Shown here: piece after piece, positions 34,801-46,084 of the stretch
Numbering within the stretch: the first letter of the stretch is position 1
Layout of the letters: each line of letters begins with the position of its first letter
Assembly (NCBI GenBank): GCA_037576215.1
Contig: JBANDB010000004.1
Location: 5,146,001-5,210,000, forward strand
Direction: 5' to 3'
Source: Armillaria gallica
Lineage: Eukaryota; Basidiomycota; Agaricomycetes; Agaricales; Physalacriaceae
DNA: 64,000 nt
Position numbers and translations under genes: made by a program
The notes under the pieces: model-generated
Told to the model about the DNA's origin: nothing
Database searches by the model: none
Seen by the model: only the letters and a program-made list of their open reading frames with translations

Positions 34801-37800
34801 GGCCAATGTTGCCATAAGTAACAACGCTTGCTGGAACGTCTGAGGATTTTGGGCAGCTATAAAAACAATAAGATGAAACCGTACTGCGGAGAAAACTCAG
34901 AGGACTGACTGCGAATGAGATCCACCAAGACTTCCAAACGAATAGCACTTGGTGCCACATTCGGAGCTTCCTGTATATGCGAAAATCAGGAATCACACAC
35001 CTAACAGTACATAATGTACATACCGTGACTTTATCAGCAACATTGTCGATTGCGGACATCATGGATTGTTCGACGAAAGAAATGTCAACATTGTCCGATG
35101 ATGAAGACTGGATGATACTGCTCAAGGCCTGAACCATTGCAGCGATAACGTCGAAAGAACCTGGCAGAGAGGTCGTAGCCAGCACTTCAGCTAAAATACT
35201 CAACCTGGGAAGAGTCTCTTGAGCAGGCCTGCGAAAGATACATCAGTGCCACAGCACACAGAACAACTCCGGTGATCGACTTACTCAGTTACCAGCCTGG
35301 GTCGTTTACTAGCCCTTGGGCCGTTCCCGGAGTCAGGTTGAAGCGTATTGAGAAGTTGCACAATCAAAGCCGGTTCGATTAAGACTTTCGTTAGTAGGAC
35401 GGTACAAACAGCATGCTAAAGAGAGCTTAGATGTAATATTGATAGAGATATATCCGAGCTTACCACATCGGAGTCTTCTGTACTGAGATCGAGGAGGAGA
35501 CCGCAAAGCTCAATCTTGCGCTCCATTATCAGGTTCGCAAACAAGCCTCGTTCTAAACCTTCCGCCAGCTTGGTCCTTGGGGATGACGACAAGGTGCCTA
35601 AAATATACGACGTCATTATAACGGAATAATCACAACGTTTTTCAGCGTACCAGATCCAAGGAAACGGCGTAAACAATGACGGTATGTCTGCCACATTTCG
35701 TTACCATCCGCATTCAATTTTTTCGCAGACGAAGCATCGAAGGCGGAAACCAACAGCGATGTAAACTCCTCCAATGTCGACCCATATATGTCCTTAACTT
35801 GGGTGTCCTCAGCGATCAACTTCACAGATGGAAGGAGAATCGCAGCTTTATCCTCATCAGAGATACTGCTAATAGATCTGAGCAGACAAAGCTGAGAATG
35901 TGGAGACGGAGCCACGTTAATATGAGACGCAAGATAGCAGAGGATACGATATTTGTATCTGAAAAATCTGTCAGAAATCTCGGTCACTGAGAAGACAGTG
36001 AATACCCACTGTGCGTGTTTCCTTTTGTCCGACTTTAATCGTTGGAGATGTTCTAGATGGAAGATAGATAGGAATGCCGGATCGTGAAGTAGATGCTCTT
36101 CATGCTCGGCAATTGCTGCGAGATACCGTTTAAGATCGTCCTGGTCAAGATATTGCAAGTTCACTGTGGCATTCAATTCACTCAAAAATAGATCATCTTC
36201 AAAACTTGAACGCCACTGCCACTGACCTGCGCTTCCTCCATAAATAGTGTCAAATGCGTACACTCTAGCGTACTTCTTCTCGGCCGCCTTCGCTAACAGG
36301 CCGACGCACTGCAACGCCGCTTTCCTAATCTCAAGGTGGGGACTTTGAAGAGAAACCAACAAAGAAGGGACGATGGTCTGGAAGTCGACGCTCTCATCTC
36401 CAGACATGTGGGCCTTCAGTAGGGCGATTGTATGTCCGAAAGCAACTACAGCAAGATCCTCATCATCGCAGTTCGCCCATACCCCGGTCAAAAATGCTAG
36501 CGCCTCATCTGCGATGTTCATAAACAAATTTCGAAGCATGTGCATCGCAATATTTGAGCTTGATGAATTTGCCAGCCCGTAAATCGAGCGCATCAAGGTG
36601 ACGTAGCGATGATCGCGGTCGTCTGACGTTCCCTGGACGACGGTGATTAGAGTAATCTTTGGTCATCGAACCACAGGAGCTCACCTGCACAGGTCTGGTG
36701 GAAAGCCAGTTTACCAAAATGCCCTCAGGGCTTGAGACGCCGGCGCATACCGTGATGATGGACATCTGGAGCCAATAAGCCGTATTTTTGCTGTTAGGCT
36801 TCGATACGACGCTCTTTCCGATGCGGTCGTCGTCAAGGTACTGGGAACAAGGCTTAGCACTTGCCGGTCATTCTGTTATCAAGCATACCTCCAGAGGGTC
36901 TTCGGAACCGCTTGAGGAATCCTCAACCTTTGAGAGCTTTTCCAGATCCAGCGCCCGTAGCGCCTTGTGTGCGGCATCAATCTGATGGCTACCAGAAAGA
37001 CGGCGGAGCAGCGAGCGCGCGACCATATAAGCAAATATCCGTACGTAGGCGTTGGAATCGTTAAATTTAGCCATCAGTTCGTCCAGATGATGTGAGAAGT
37101 TGTTAGAGGACAAAATATTTTCTGATAAGAAGTGTCAGAAAATACGAGGAAGCGTAGACAGAAAACTAACCAGCCATTCTTGCAGCGACTTGTATATTGA
37201 AGGTTGCCATTTTATCGACGCCATCGGAGCTATCTTTGGCTTTCGTCGATGTCCATAGATCAATGCATCCGTTCAACAACTCATAGTATCCAGCACCAGA
37301 CTTTGGGATGTTTTCCTCGAGAATGTCCCACAACAGCTCCACGGTAAGCTGCCGTGGTTTTGAATATAGCATCAAAGGAAAGACGATTTTATGGAAGATT
37401 TTTTCCTGCGTGTCTATTTCCACCTTCTGGTAGAAATGTCTAGTCAAGAAGTTTAGATGAGTCTTGAGGACCGGACGCTTCGGCTTTGTACTCGAGAACA
37501 AGGTCGATAGTTGATTTATGTACGTTTCCGAATCCTTGATCAGTGCCGGAAGAATGACCTCAGGTTGTTCATACAGAGCCTCCAACACACGCTGATCTGA
37601 ATCTTGGGTACGAGCAACCAACGCAGAAGAAAGCAAGGCCTTGAGTGTGTCATTAATAGGTGTAAACGTGATACATCTGGATTCGCGTCGCACCTTTTGT
37701 TCTGACGTCAACGATCCGGAAAGATGTCTCTTGATAAGATCTTTCACCGCAATAAGACGTATCTTGGCGTCTGCGCTGGTGGAGGCTAAGATCGTATCGT

Positions 37801-39386
37801 TATTGTCATCTTTCGACGATGTACCCGTAGTCGTGCTGTATGTTTGGTTCTGTGATATCTGAGTTCATGTGTGACGCACCCCCAACTCGAGAGACCATAC
37901 CATCGAAAGAGACATTACGAGATTGTCCAATGATGTCTTTAGCTCCTCGTCATCTTGAGCCATCTCCTCTGAGACGCTATGCAAGATGGTGGGGTAGCGT
38001 TGGTGAACGTGTGACAACAAGCGACGAGCGACGAAAATTGTATCCGATGACTCTGTCGCGGAAACGGCCAGCTTGATGAGGTGTTCAGATAATCGTCCTA
38101 TGATGATATCTGGCGTATTCGAAGACATGAGAATCGTCTCAAGTAATCCGAATGCCGTATCTTTGTCCAGTCGCTGAGTTAGCCCACTCAATAAAGGACT
38201 CAGAAATTTTTCTGAGCCGGCCCAGCCCAATGCTTCGCCTACTTCAATGGAAATATTCCTGCAAAGATTCATAAATTCCTCGTTCCGGTGCTAAAGAAAA
38301 AACTTACGGTAGAGAAAGTATTGCCTTGACAACACCATCCGGGAGATCGTCCATTCCATCTTGACCCTCGCACACTGAGACTACGGCGCTTACGAATTGC
38401 TTGGAAGACACGAGATTTGCGCAAGAGGACATGGCCGTCACAATGGCCTTTTGAGCAGCCGTAGTGAAGCTGCATTTATGGGACAAGGTAGATAGCAAAA
38501 TATAGCTTCCCAGGATAGTATCTTTGGCTGGGAACTCGGAGGGATGTTGCAAGGGTTCAAGAAGAGCACGTAGAAGATACGCCAGAGTTCCATCATCTAG
38601 CACCTTGCTGTGCAGCATGTAGTCATGTAAAGTAGCGGCATTGAAAGCCAAGAGCGACCGGTGGGAGTATCCGCCTTTAATTGCAGCTGGAAGCAAGTTG
38701 GCAATGAAACGAGATACATCAGAATTTCTGAGCATCTCTTTCACCAGCGCCATTCTAGGAACACTTTGTGCGGCTTTCTTGAATGGAGTGAGGAAGCTCC
38801 AGGTAGAATTGGGCCTGCTGACAAGTAAATACAACGTTCTCTGTACAGGGACATACATACCGTATGTGCAGGATAGTAACCATCTTGGCGAAATGGGGTG
38901 ATTCGTGATACGGCAGAAACAAGGAGAGAACGGATTCGACATTGAATTCGTTGATCCTGTGAGCATGTTCAATGTTCATTCGCAACTTTACTTCAAAAGA
39001 TTAATAACGCACCTAAATCTCCTAACAAGCCATTCTATTATTTTGCCTGTTGGTGCCTCCATCAGGTACGGTCCCAGCTGTACCAGAAAAGCACCAATCG
39101 TCTCATCCAGCTTCGCAAGAGCCTCGGCGGGCAAAAGGGTTCGGTCGGTTTCCTTCGACGCGTCAGAAAACAAAGGACCTTCGAATTTTGATAACGCTGG
39201 CGTTATGGACACAAGCTGAAGAAATCCATTGGTGCCCAATGCATGGATAGATTCTAGGTCGTGCAGGTCGGCCTCTCCGCCGGTGAAGAGGTAGGATTCG
39301 CCAGCTTTTCTTCGGGACCTGTCGACAAGAAGGGCACTGTTTAATGATGCACCCTGTGCCAATTGCCTGGCGAGACTGGAAGCCAT
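31870..39386 (-). CDS. UTP10: UTP10/HEATR1, U3 snoRNP (SSU processome) HEAT-repeat protein
   Basis: The start is [18 protein letters not shown] at ATG 39386, the standard Utp10 N-terminus. Long helical-repeat exons continue over 7.5 kb, interrupted by many introns of about 50 bases. Recognised parts are the N-terminal U3-associated region ([17 protein letters not shown]), the middle HEAT repeats, and the BP28CT-type C-terminal region ([19 protein letters not shown], then [11 protein letters not shown]). The last exon, after an intron with donor at about 32041, ends in [14 protein letters not shown] and stop at 31870, as in orthologues. It acts in the nucleolus in early 18S rRNA processing and Pol I transcription. 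I did not fix every exon. Expected length is about 2,000 residues. Its stop lies 46 bases from the convergent kinase stop. Confidence 0.92.
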
Positions 39387-39537
39387 GGTTGTCGTCCCTT
39401 GAGTCGATGACCTCACGAAATTTTTTGGCAAGCAGTTGTTGACATGTGTTAGCCACCTGTTCGGCGTACGGTCCGGTAGCCGCGGAAGATCTGCCTTCCT
39501 TGTTCCACTCATCTTCCCTCCTAAGCCTTGGGACGCC
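39387..39537. promoter_or_regulatory. Shared divergent promoter, UTP10 / F-box gene
   Basis: The two start codons are 151 bases apart on opposite strands. No clear element recognised; inferred from arrangement. Confidence 0.4.
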
Positions 39538-40425
39538 ATGTCACATAACAATTCTACATCCGTGCGTTTCTTACTTGGAAGATACAGGCATGTCTTGATG
39601 GGTTTCATACATCAGATCGCGACACCAGAACTACCAGAAAAAATACTGGATAACCTTTGCCATGATAAACATACTCTCATATCCTGCTCCCTTGTCTCCC
39701 GCTTTTTTAATTCCTATACCTGCCGGCACATTTTTAGAACCATATCAGTAAGAGGCTGGGGAAGTTCTCTTCTCCGTCTCAAGAACCTCATCGACACCTC
39801 TCCTCACATCACAAAATATGTCGAATCATACTTCCTCTCATCTTGTGTTGATTCTGGTTCTCTCTCTCAAACAGGACACATCCTGTCCTCCATGACGAGC
39901 ATCACAGACCTTCAAATGACAGACATCTCCATCGCATCTCTTGAGTGGTTGCAAACACTCATCGTCCGCCTTCCTCACCTGAAGTCTCTTACAATAGCAT
40001 CGGTTTTAGTTGAGCATGAGGAGCCTTTATGTGTCTCACCAGACACAATCCCATTCGATGGTCCTCACATTGAAAGACCACAAATAAATTATCTCTGCTT
40101 AACAACGATTGCTCAATCCTTCTTCTGGTCCATTCTTCTTCCACAGTATCGCAGCATATTTCTTGAGCCCCTGCAGGAATTGCATATCCAGATGTATTAT
40201 CTCGATCACACATTCATCTCTCTGTGCCGCGATTTGACCCAAGCTGCTACTATGCTCAGGTCCCTTGATATCGTTGGTGGTTGCAGCAATTTCTGTAGGT
40301 ACTCACCCTACTTCATATTGAACAGTCTCGCACAGTATCTCCATGGCCGAGTATTCAGCCGATCATCCTACCAATCAATCTGCAATTTTTTGCTTTTGAC
40401 TGCTACTATCTCCACTTCGCGTTGA
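39538..40425 (+). CDS. F-box protein, possibly truncated
   Basis: Open frame from ATG 39538 to 40425, 295 residues; the frame is open further upstream but that would overlap the UTP10 5' end. An F-box-like start (ELPEKILDNLCHDKHTLISC, then LVSRFFNSY) is followed by leucine-rich segments typical of the substrate-binding half of fungal F-box proteins (LHIQMYYLDHTFISLCRDL, then LRSLDIVGG). After the stop, sequence that reads like a continuation (ESIEQLHIMISFDSVSLLL, about 40480-40540) is found in another frame, so the gene may have lost its original C-terminus or contain an intron I missed. F-box call fairly sure; C-terminal end uncertain. Confidence 0.65.
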   Translation: MSHNNSTSVRFLLGRYRHVLMGFIHQIATPELPEKILDNLCHDKHTLISCSLVSRFFNSYTCRHIFRTISVRGWGSSLLRLKNLIDTSPHITKYVESYFLSSCVDSGSLSQTGHILSSMTSITDLQMTDISIASLEWLQTLIVRLPHLKSLTIASVLVEHEEPLCVSPDTIPFDGPHIERPQINYLCLTTIAQSFFWSILLPQYRSIFLEPLQELHIQMYYLDHTFISLCRDLTQAATMLRSLDIVGGCSNFCRYSPYFILNSLAQYLHGRVFSRSSYQSICNFLLLTATISTSR

Positions 40426-41120
40426 ATCATGCACACCTCTCAGCCATGCGCTGATTTGCCGATGCCCTATTCTCTGGACCTTCCGAGTCCATAGAACAGC
40501 TTCATATCATGATATCCTTTGACTCTGTTTCACTTCTCCTTCGAGCTCACGAAATGTGGACCCATTTTGGACAGTTGGATCGGCGGCTCTCCGCGTTCAC
40601 TACATTTTGCTGTCTCCAGATCACCTACCGCTGCCATCAAGGCTTAATCCCAGAAGGAAAGTCTCACCTACTGTCTTGCACATTGGAGACGTTTGCGTCT
40701 TTGCAAGAAAGGAGCGCTTCTTAAAATCAAACTTTATGGAGAGTCATCCTAAGCAGCCCTTAGGAACAAATTGTATCAAAAAACAATACTAGCGCAAAAA
40801 TGAAAGCAAAAAAATTATTTTGGCTCGGGCCTACGCTGCACTAACTGTGATAGGTACTGTAATGCTTTCGTCAGAGAAGTCTGTCTCGCGACGTTGCCAA
40901 ACGCTTACCCAACAACCCAAGTCTTATCAATGGCGGTGCAATTTCCCACCGAATTCATAGGCATAGTTGGAGGATAGCAATCAGAACGAGCCAGCGACGC
41001 ATCAATGTTCTGCCATCATTGTCAGACGTAATATCATTCATCGATAGACTACTTACAATGTCTCCCCAGGAAGACTTCAGGGGAGTCTCCGCCGTATTCC
41101 TGAAAAAGTATACGCATGTC
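40426..41120. other. Intergenic stretch with possible F-box gene remnant
   Basis: Bases 40426-40720 hold frame-shifted sequence resembling the C-terminal part of the preceding F-box gene. From 40720 to 41120 nothing coding was seen; it is A-rich around 40780-40820 and probably carries 3' ends of both flanking genes. Confidence 0.4.
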
Positions 41121-41700
41121 CTACACGTCAAGGTCTACAGGTCGTGAAGAAAGCTTCAGCGCAAAAAGAAGGATTTGGTCGGTAATACATGCCTTGCTTT
41201 CTCCAGGACCAAGAGTAAACGTATACCGAATGTTACCTTTACCTGAAAGGATCTGCACAAAATTCATTAAACTCTTCTCAGAGTAGATCGTCTTCGACCA
41301 GAGTGTGACTAACTTCAACAGCCTCCTTGATCTTATCGCAATCCTCGCCAATGGGCGGGAGGTCGGACCCATTCCGGCTACATGTAATAGAACCTGATAA
41401 TTTTAGTATTGCATTTGCAATTTTGACAAGTAGCCAACTCACAGGGCTCGCCGCTGACATCAACAGGCGAAGCTACATCCAGTGCGACTAGGCTCGCCAA
41501 CGAACAAGTCTCTGTGACAATTTCCACCACGGCATTATCAACGGGGACATAGTCAGTCGTAGAGCTCTGGCAAACATGAGAAGACGAGCACTCGGTGTCA
41601 ATGGGAAGCTTACCTGGACATCCGTGCATCGCCCCGAAACGGCAGGTGAAGTGATGCCCAACAGCAAAACTGTGAGGAACAAAGAAAAGAAAGACGCCAT
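41121..41700 (-). CDS. Small secreted protein
   Basis: Four exons (41700..41614, 41566..41443, 41393..41299, 41252..41121) sum to 438 bases, 145 residues. The first 23 residues are a clear signal peptide (FLTVLLLGITSPAVSG). The mature part has cysteines at SGRCTDVQ, VTETCSLAS, SGEPC, ITCSRNG, GEDCDK and KACITD, an even pattern suited to disulfides. I do not recognise the family; small secreted Cys-containing proteins are common in saprotrophic and pathogenic mushrooms. A TATAAAAG box at 41740-41733 lies 33 bases before the ATG. Next to the SRPBCC and P450 genes on the same strand. Gene structure confident, function unknown. Confidence 0.75.
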
Positions 41701-41732
41701 TGGAAACGAGTCAAAGCCGCGCAGACGCTCTA

Positions 41733-41740
41733 CTTTTATA
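41733..41740 (-). promoter_or_regulatory. TATA box of the small secreted protein gene
   Basis: TATAAAAG on the minus strand, 33 bases upstream of the ATG at 41700. A transcript starting the usual distance downstream would have almost no 5' leader, so either the leader is very short or the true start site is used differently. Confidence 0.45.
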
Positions 41741-41981
41741 CCTACAATGTCCAGATAGAACGCTTAAGCGATGTCCAAAATAGAAGAATCCCATTCGCTA
41801 CTCGATAACCCCTACATAACAACGAAGTCCCTAAAATGATAAGCCCACACTGCTTCTCGATGCGCGCCGCATCGGAAGCAGATGTTTACTAGTTCATACA
41901 CAAACCCAGTAAAGAACCATGTATCTGTGAGAAGAGTAGGAATTAATGAGCGGCCAAGGTACAGGGGCACGATTTCTTTAC

Positions 41982-42610
41982 CTAGTTCTCCGACTTGGCC
42001 TTCAAGCCCTTCGCCATGGCTCCCACACCGTTGATCAACTTCTGCCCCACAAAGAAACGTACGAAATAGGCCAAAACCCCATTGAAGACCTCGATGCTTT
42101 CATATTTGACCTTCCCCCCTGGCTCCGCAGTGCAAGATTGCCAGCGCTCTGCGTCGAGCAGCCACCGAGGTAGACCAGTTATTCTCCATGCCACGCGGTG
42201 ATTGTCGTGATCTAAAGCCGTACAGACGACGAACGCAGAGGATCTGTTGTAGAAGGGTACGTCTTCAAGACTGGGGGTAAGATGGACGGGACAAATGTGC
42301 ATGTATTTGCCCTCGGCGATGGTTTGGTCTGGGAGAATGTTACGAGAGCTATCGGTGATTTTTTGATCGCGGCTAAACTGGAATAAGACTTTGGCCACTG
42401 CTCATTGAGAAAGAGCTACATACACAAAGGGATTCCTGGAGAAAGTCAAACAGAGGTCATGTCGTGCAAGAAGAGCTTGTCGTACCACTCTTTATACCCT
42501 TTGAAATCCAACAAATTGTTCCAAACTATCTCTATTGGCGCGTCAATGACAGCAGAGCCTGATACCGCAAATACGCCATCTGAAGAACTAGGTGGCAGTT
42601 GTTGAGCCAT
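41982..42610 (-). CDS. SRPBCC-fold protein (polyketide cyclase/lipid-transfer superfamily)
   Basis: Three exons (42610..42486, 42435..42426, 42377..41982) give 531 bases, 176 residues. The N-terminal strand SGSAVIDAPIEIVWNNLLDF followed by KEWNPF is the classic START/SRPBCC opening. The rest alternates strands (NHRVAWRITGLPRWLLDAER) and ends in a long C-terminal helix (LAYFVRFFVGQKLINGVGAM) that closes the hydrophobic pocket. Members bind or convert small hydrophobic ligands; the ligand here is unknown. Exon 2 is only 10 bases and supplies the conserved NPF after KEW. The stop-to-start order with the neighbouring P450 on the same strand makes a shared small-molecule pathway possible but unproven. 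Confidence 0.75.
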
Positions 42611-42914
42611 CAGGCGAAGGAGCTAATTGTACTTGTAAGACTTGTGAGACGTGAGTCGTGGTGGTACTCAGCGTGGTTGGTCGGGGTTCGGGACGTAATT
42701 CCGAACTTGAAGCACGCTCACGTGTTTTTCCCCCGCCGTTGGTCACTGAATAGTCTACGTTGCGGCGTTGGACCGTTGGACCACTTTTGGAGAGTGCTTA
42801 ATTCCTTTCGGTGTAATAGATGGTATGTTAATAGTAGTGTAACAGGAATGACTATAAATATGAACAGAAATACGCGTACTCCGAGTCCCTGAATGTACGA
42901 TGAGAAAATTATTT

Positions 42915-45075
42915 TTATTCACTGGACCGCAACATTTTCACGTGAATTGGCATTTTGACTTCTTCACCCACGAAAGCCTGAAGTGTCCCTGAGATATAAC
43001 CCTTCACGTCATCACGGGTACTAGACAGTTCAAAATCCCGAATTAAAAGAGAGATCATGATCTTGAACTCCAGAAGAGCTAACCAAGGCGAGTAAGATCA
43101 AACATTTCCGAAGAACGATAAGAGAAAACCTTACCAAGCCGCCAACCAATGCAGCTGCGTGGACCATCCAGGAATGACGCGATATTTCCGTATGGACCGT
43201 ATGGTAACTGGTCTGCGGAGGGTACTCCACCAGGGAGAAGCCAGCGCTTGGGTTTGAACTCTTCAGCGTCCTTTCCCCACACAAAGGGGTCGGTATTTTG
43301 AACTGCATTTGGTATATGGAAGACCTGGCGACTGTTCAAGTATGACATCTAGTAGATAAGGAGTATACCGACCTGTCCAGCCTTGATGGCAATCGAAGAT
43401 ACGGTCTTACCATCAACAGTGGTCAGCGGCTGGCTCAAAGGGATCACATCGTCTTCCAAAGCAATGCGATCCGTTCGCGGCGCAGCAGGATGAACGCGCA
43501 ACCTGAATGCGATGAGTGAGTACCAAAATCCCCAGCAGATTACTACTTCACGCACCCCTCACGACAAACAGCGTCAAGATACGGTAGGCTTTGGATGTGA
43601 TCGTAGCTGAAGTCGCTCAGGTCACGTATTTCTTGCCGTAGCTTCTTTTGAACCGCGGGGTGGCGGGCGAGTTCCAAAAGAGTGAAGCTTACAGTACAGG
43701 ACGTCGTTTCATGGCCCACCATTCTGATAAACGGAATAAGGAGGGCTAAATGTGAAAATACAAAGGAAAAACATGCATGAATGTCGAGATCTAATATCAC
43801 TTTCAGGACGAGGAAATTGGGACGGAAACTCTAGACTTACATTCTCCAGCAGTGTGGTATGGGAGAGACGCTCGTCGTGCTTAGATTTCTTCTGGTCCTT
43901 GACCAGAATTGAGAGAATATCTTTTCCACCACCGCTCTCCAGTTGAGCTTTGTTCTGCCGGAGAAGTTCTCCCGCGAGATTGATGGCCACTCTCTTGGCG
44001 ACACCGTCTGTCTGCAAAGCCGGGATGGGGAGCTCGGTGATCCAGGGGAGAGCACACATCATGATGGGTGCCAGGAACCCCGCCATGGTCCTTCCAAGTA
44101 AGACATCCTTGTGCCAAGACTCGGCAATATCCCTTGCTTCCTTGGACTCGCCGCAACCAAAATCATGACCGAACGCGATCCGGCCAATGATATCAAGTCT
44201 GTTCAACCATCAGAAGTGAGGTACAAAGCAATGACGCGAGTACCGAGAACTGACGTGCAAGCAGATACGAAAGGAGCGATATTCATAGTGGTCTCGTAGC
44301 CTTGCGATCCGACATGATTTGCCACTCGCTCTACGAACTATTTTGTAGAGAGCAGTCAGTACGGATGGAATTGGTCAATTTAGGATATACCTTTTGGGTG
44401 CATTCGACGACATCATCGGACATGCCTTTCACGGCACCGAGCCTGTAAAACAACGGATAAATTGGACCGTAAGATAACGGAATTTCAAACTCACGTAAAT
44501 GCTGGCGCAATAAGCCTGCGCTGGTGCTTGTGTTCATCGCCCTGAGCATAAACGACACCCTTTCCAAGGAGCTTATCAGTGAGCGGCAGGAACGCTGGTG
44601 CTTTCGCTGGCAGGACATCTATCAGAAATAGAGACAAAAAAAGAATGGCGGAGAAAACGCGAACGGTATCGGTAAGCATTTGCAAGAATGTGATGAGACG
44701 CAAGATTATCGGCGGCGACAATCTGAAGACCTTGAGGATATTTCCAAAGCCGATGGTCATGATAAAGACTCACTACATCGCGCTGAAAGAAAGACGCCTT
44801 GATCCTGTACAGAGGTCCTAGATCTGTGGCCCATTTCAAGTACATTGCGCAGGCTTCATGCTGCCAAACAGCGTATTCGTGGCCCCAGAGCCAATGAGCG
44901 TCGATGGTTGGCTACCAGAACATTTAGTACCAGTCTTAAATTTGCTAGTATTAAAAAAGATACGCACAGCACACCGCACCTTGCTTGCAGGGTCCCTTCT
45001 GCGTTGAATGTAACGAAGGACCAGTAATGTGAGCAAAGTCAAGGCCACGGGGAAGAGAGCTCCGATAGACAACAT
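42915..45075 (-). CDS. Cytochrome P450 monooxygenase
   Basis: About twelve exons from ATG 45075 to stop 42915, roughly 500 residues. An N-terminal membrane anchor (LFPVALTLLTLLVLRYIQRR) is followed by all P450 hallmarks. These are the helix-C WxxxR-like region (GDEHKHQRRLIAPAF), the I-helix oxygen motif GHETTS, the ExxR of helix K in REGLRVHP, the PERF-like FKPKRWL, and the heme loop FLDGPRSCIGW with the cysteine ligand. The enzyme should sit in the ER and need a CPR reductase; the substrate is unknown. I-helix exon 43790..43777 is only 14 bases, followed by a GC-AG intron (43776..43734). One intron near 44640 is short (about 40 bases) with a weak donor. Strong family call. Confidence 0.9.
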
Positions 45076-46084
45076 AGTGGAACCGCAGCAAGTAGACGCG
45101 GGAGGGAAAATCCACTTACCCAGACCTATTTATATCAGCTTATCGATTTCACGAGATCGACGGGCGTTTAAACGACTTGAAGAAGCTCTTCAGCGCTCTT
45201 CCAGGCTGACCGAGCGCCTGATAAAATTTTATCAAATAATCCACAGGTAAATAGCTTAGTATATTAGAAATCATACGGAAGACCTATCATTGAAATAGAT
45301 CGAGCTTTCACGGAGTATAAGGCCTAGGTCGACGTAAGTATGACAAAAGACCACGATTGCCAGATCTTATGGCTATTCTCCCAACTGTCGGATCAGTTTT
45401 TATAGTAATAACTACACAGACCTTTTGGAATCCAAGTCTTCTTCGGTTCGCCAGGAGACCACCCTGACGCACGAGATCACATCCCTTTTTTGAAAAACAG
45501 ACGTATCAGAACTCCCAACTGCAAATCTGATTTGAGGATCAAAGAAAATTTTATAGGTGATTTTCAGCGCGACATAAACCGAACAAAAAGACGAAAGGCT
45601 CATCGGTGGAACGGTATCAGTAGCAAACTCCAAAGTCAGTGGAATCTGGATCAAATCTGGATGAGGACGGCGCGTTGTTTGTCTTTGTCTGTTCCCGAGT
45701 TGCCGGATTCGGAACCTCGGTCCGTTCCTATCTCAGATTCAACGACCATCTCAGGGCCACTCTACCCTTTTCTGCCCCTTCAAGTTCTCATCGAGTTCAA
45801 CATATGCAACTCGGGTTTTCTGCGCTGAAAACGGAGAAACGGAATGCCCGTTTTTTGTGTTTCTGATCCTAGAATCTGTTCATTTAGATTTGTTATTGAA
45901 TGCATTAAGATTCCAAGCTTCCATTATCGCTGCCGCCGGACCTCAGTTCGATAGGCCAGACATATCACGCGTTTGAGATATGAACATCATTACCACGGTT
46001 CTCTGTTTTACTCTGTCTCTTCCTCTGCATCATATATAGTAACCAGTCTCAATATTTTTCTCTCACCAATTTTCGTCATATCCC
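45076..46084. other. Intergenic, divergent promoter region of P450 and 7TM genes
   Basis: About 1 kb. Frames of up to about 110 codons occur on both strands near 45490-45830 but show no motif and overlap each other antisense. A CATATATAG element at about 46029-46038 lies some 50 bases before the 7TM start and may be its TATA box. Confidence 0.45.
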
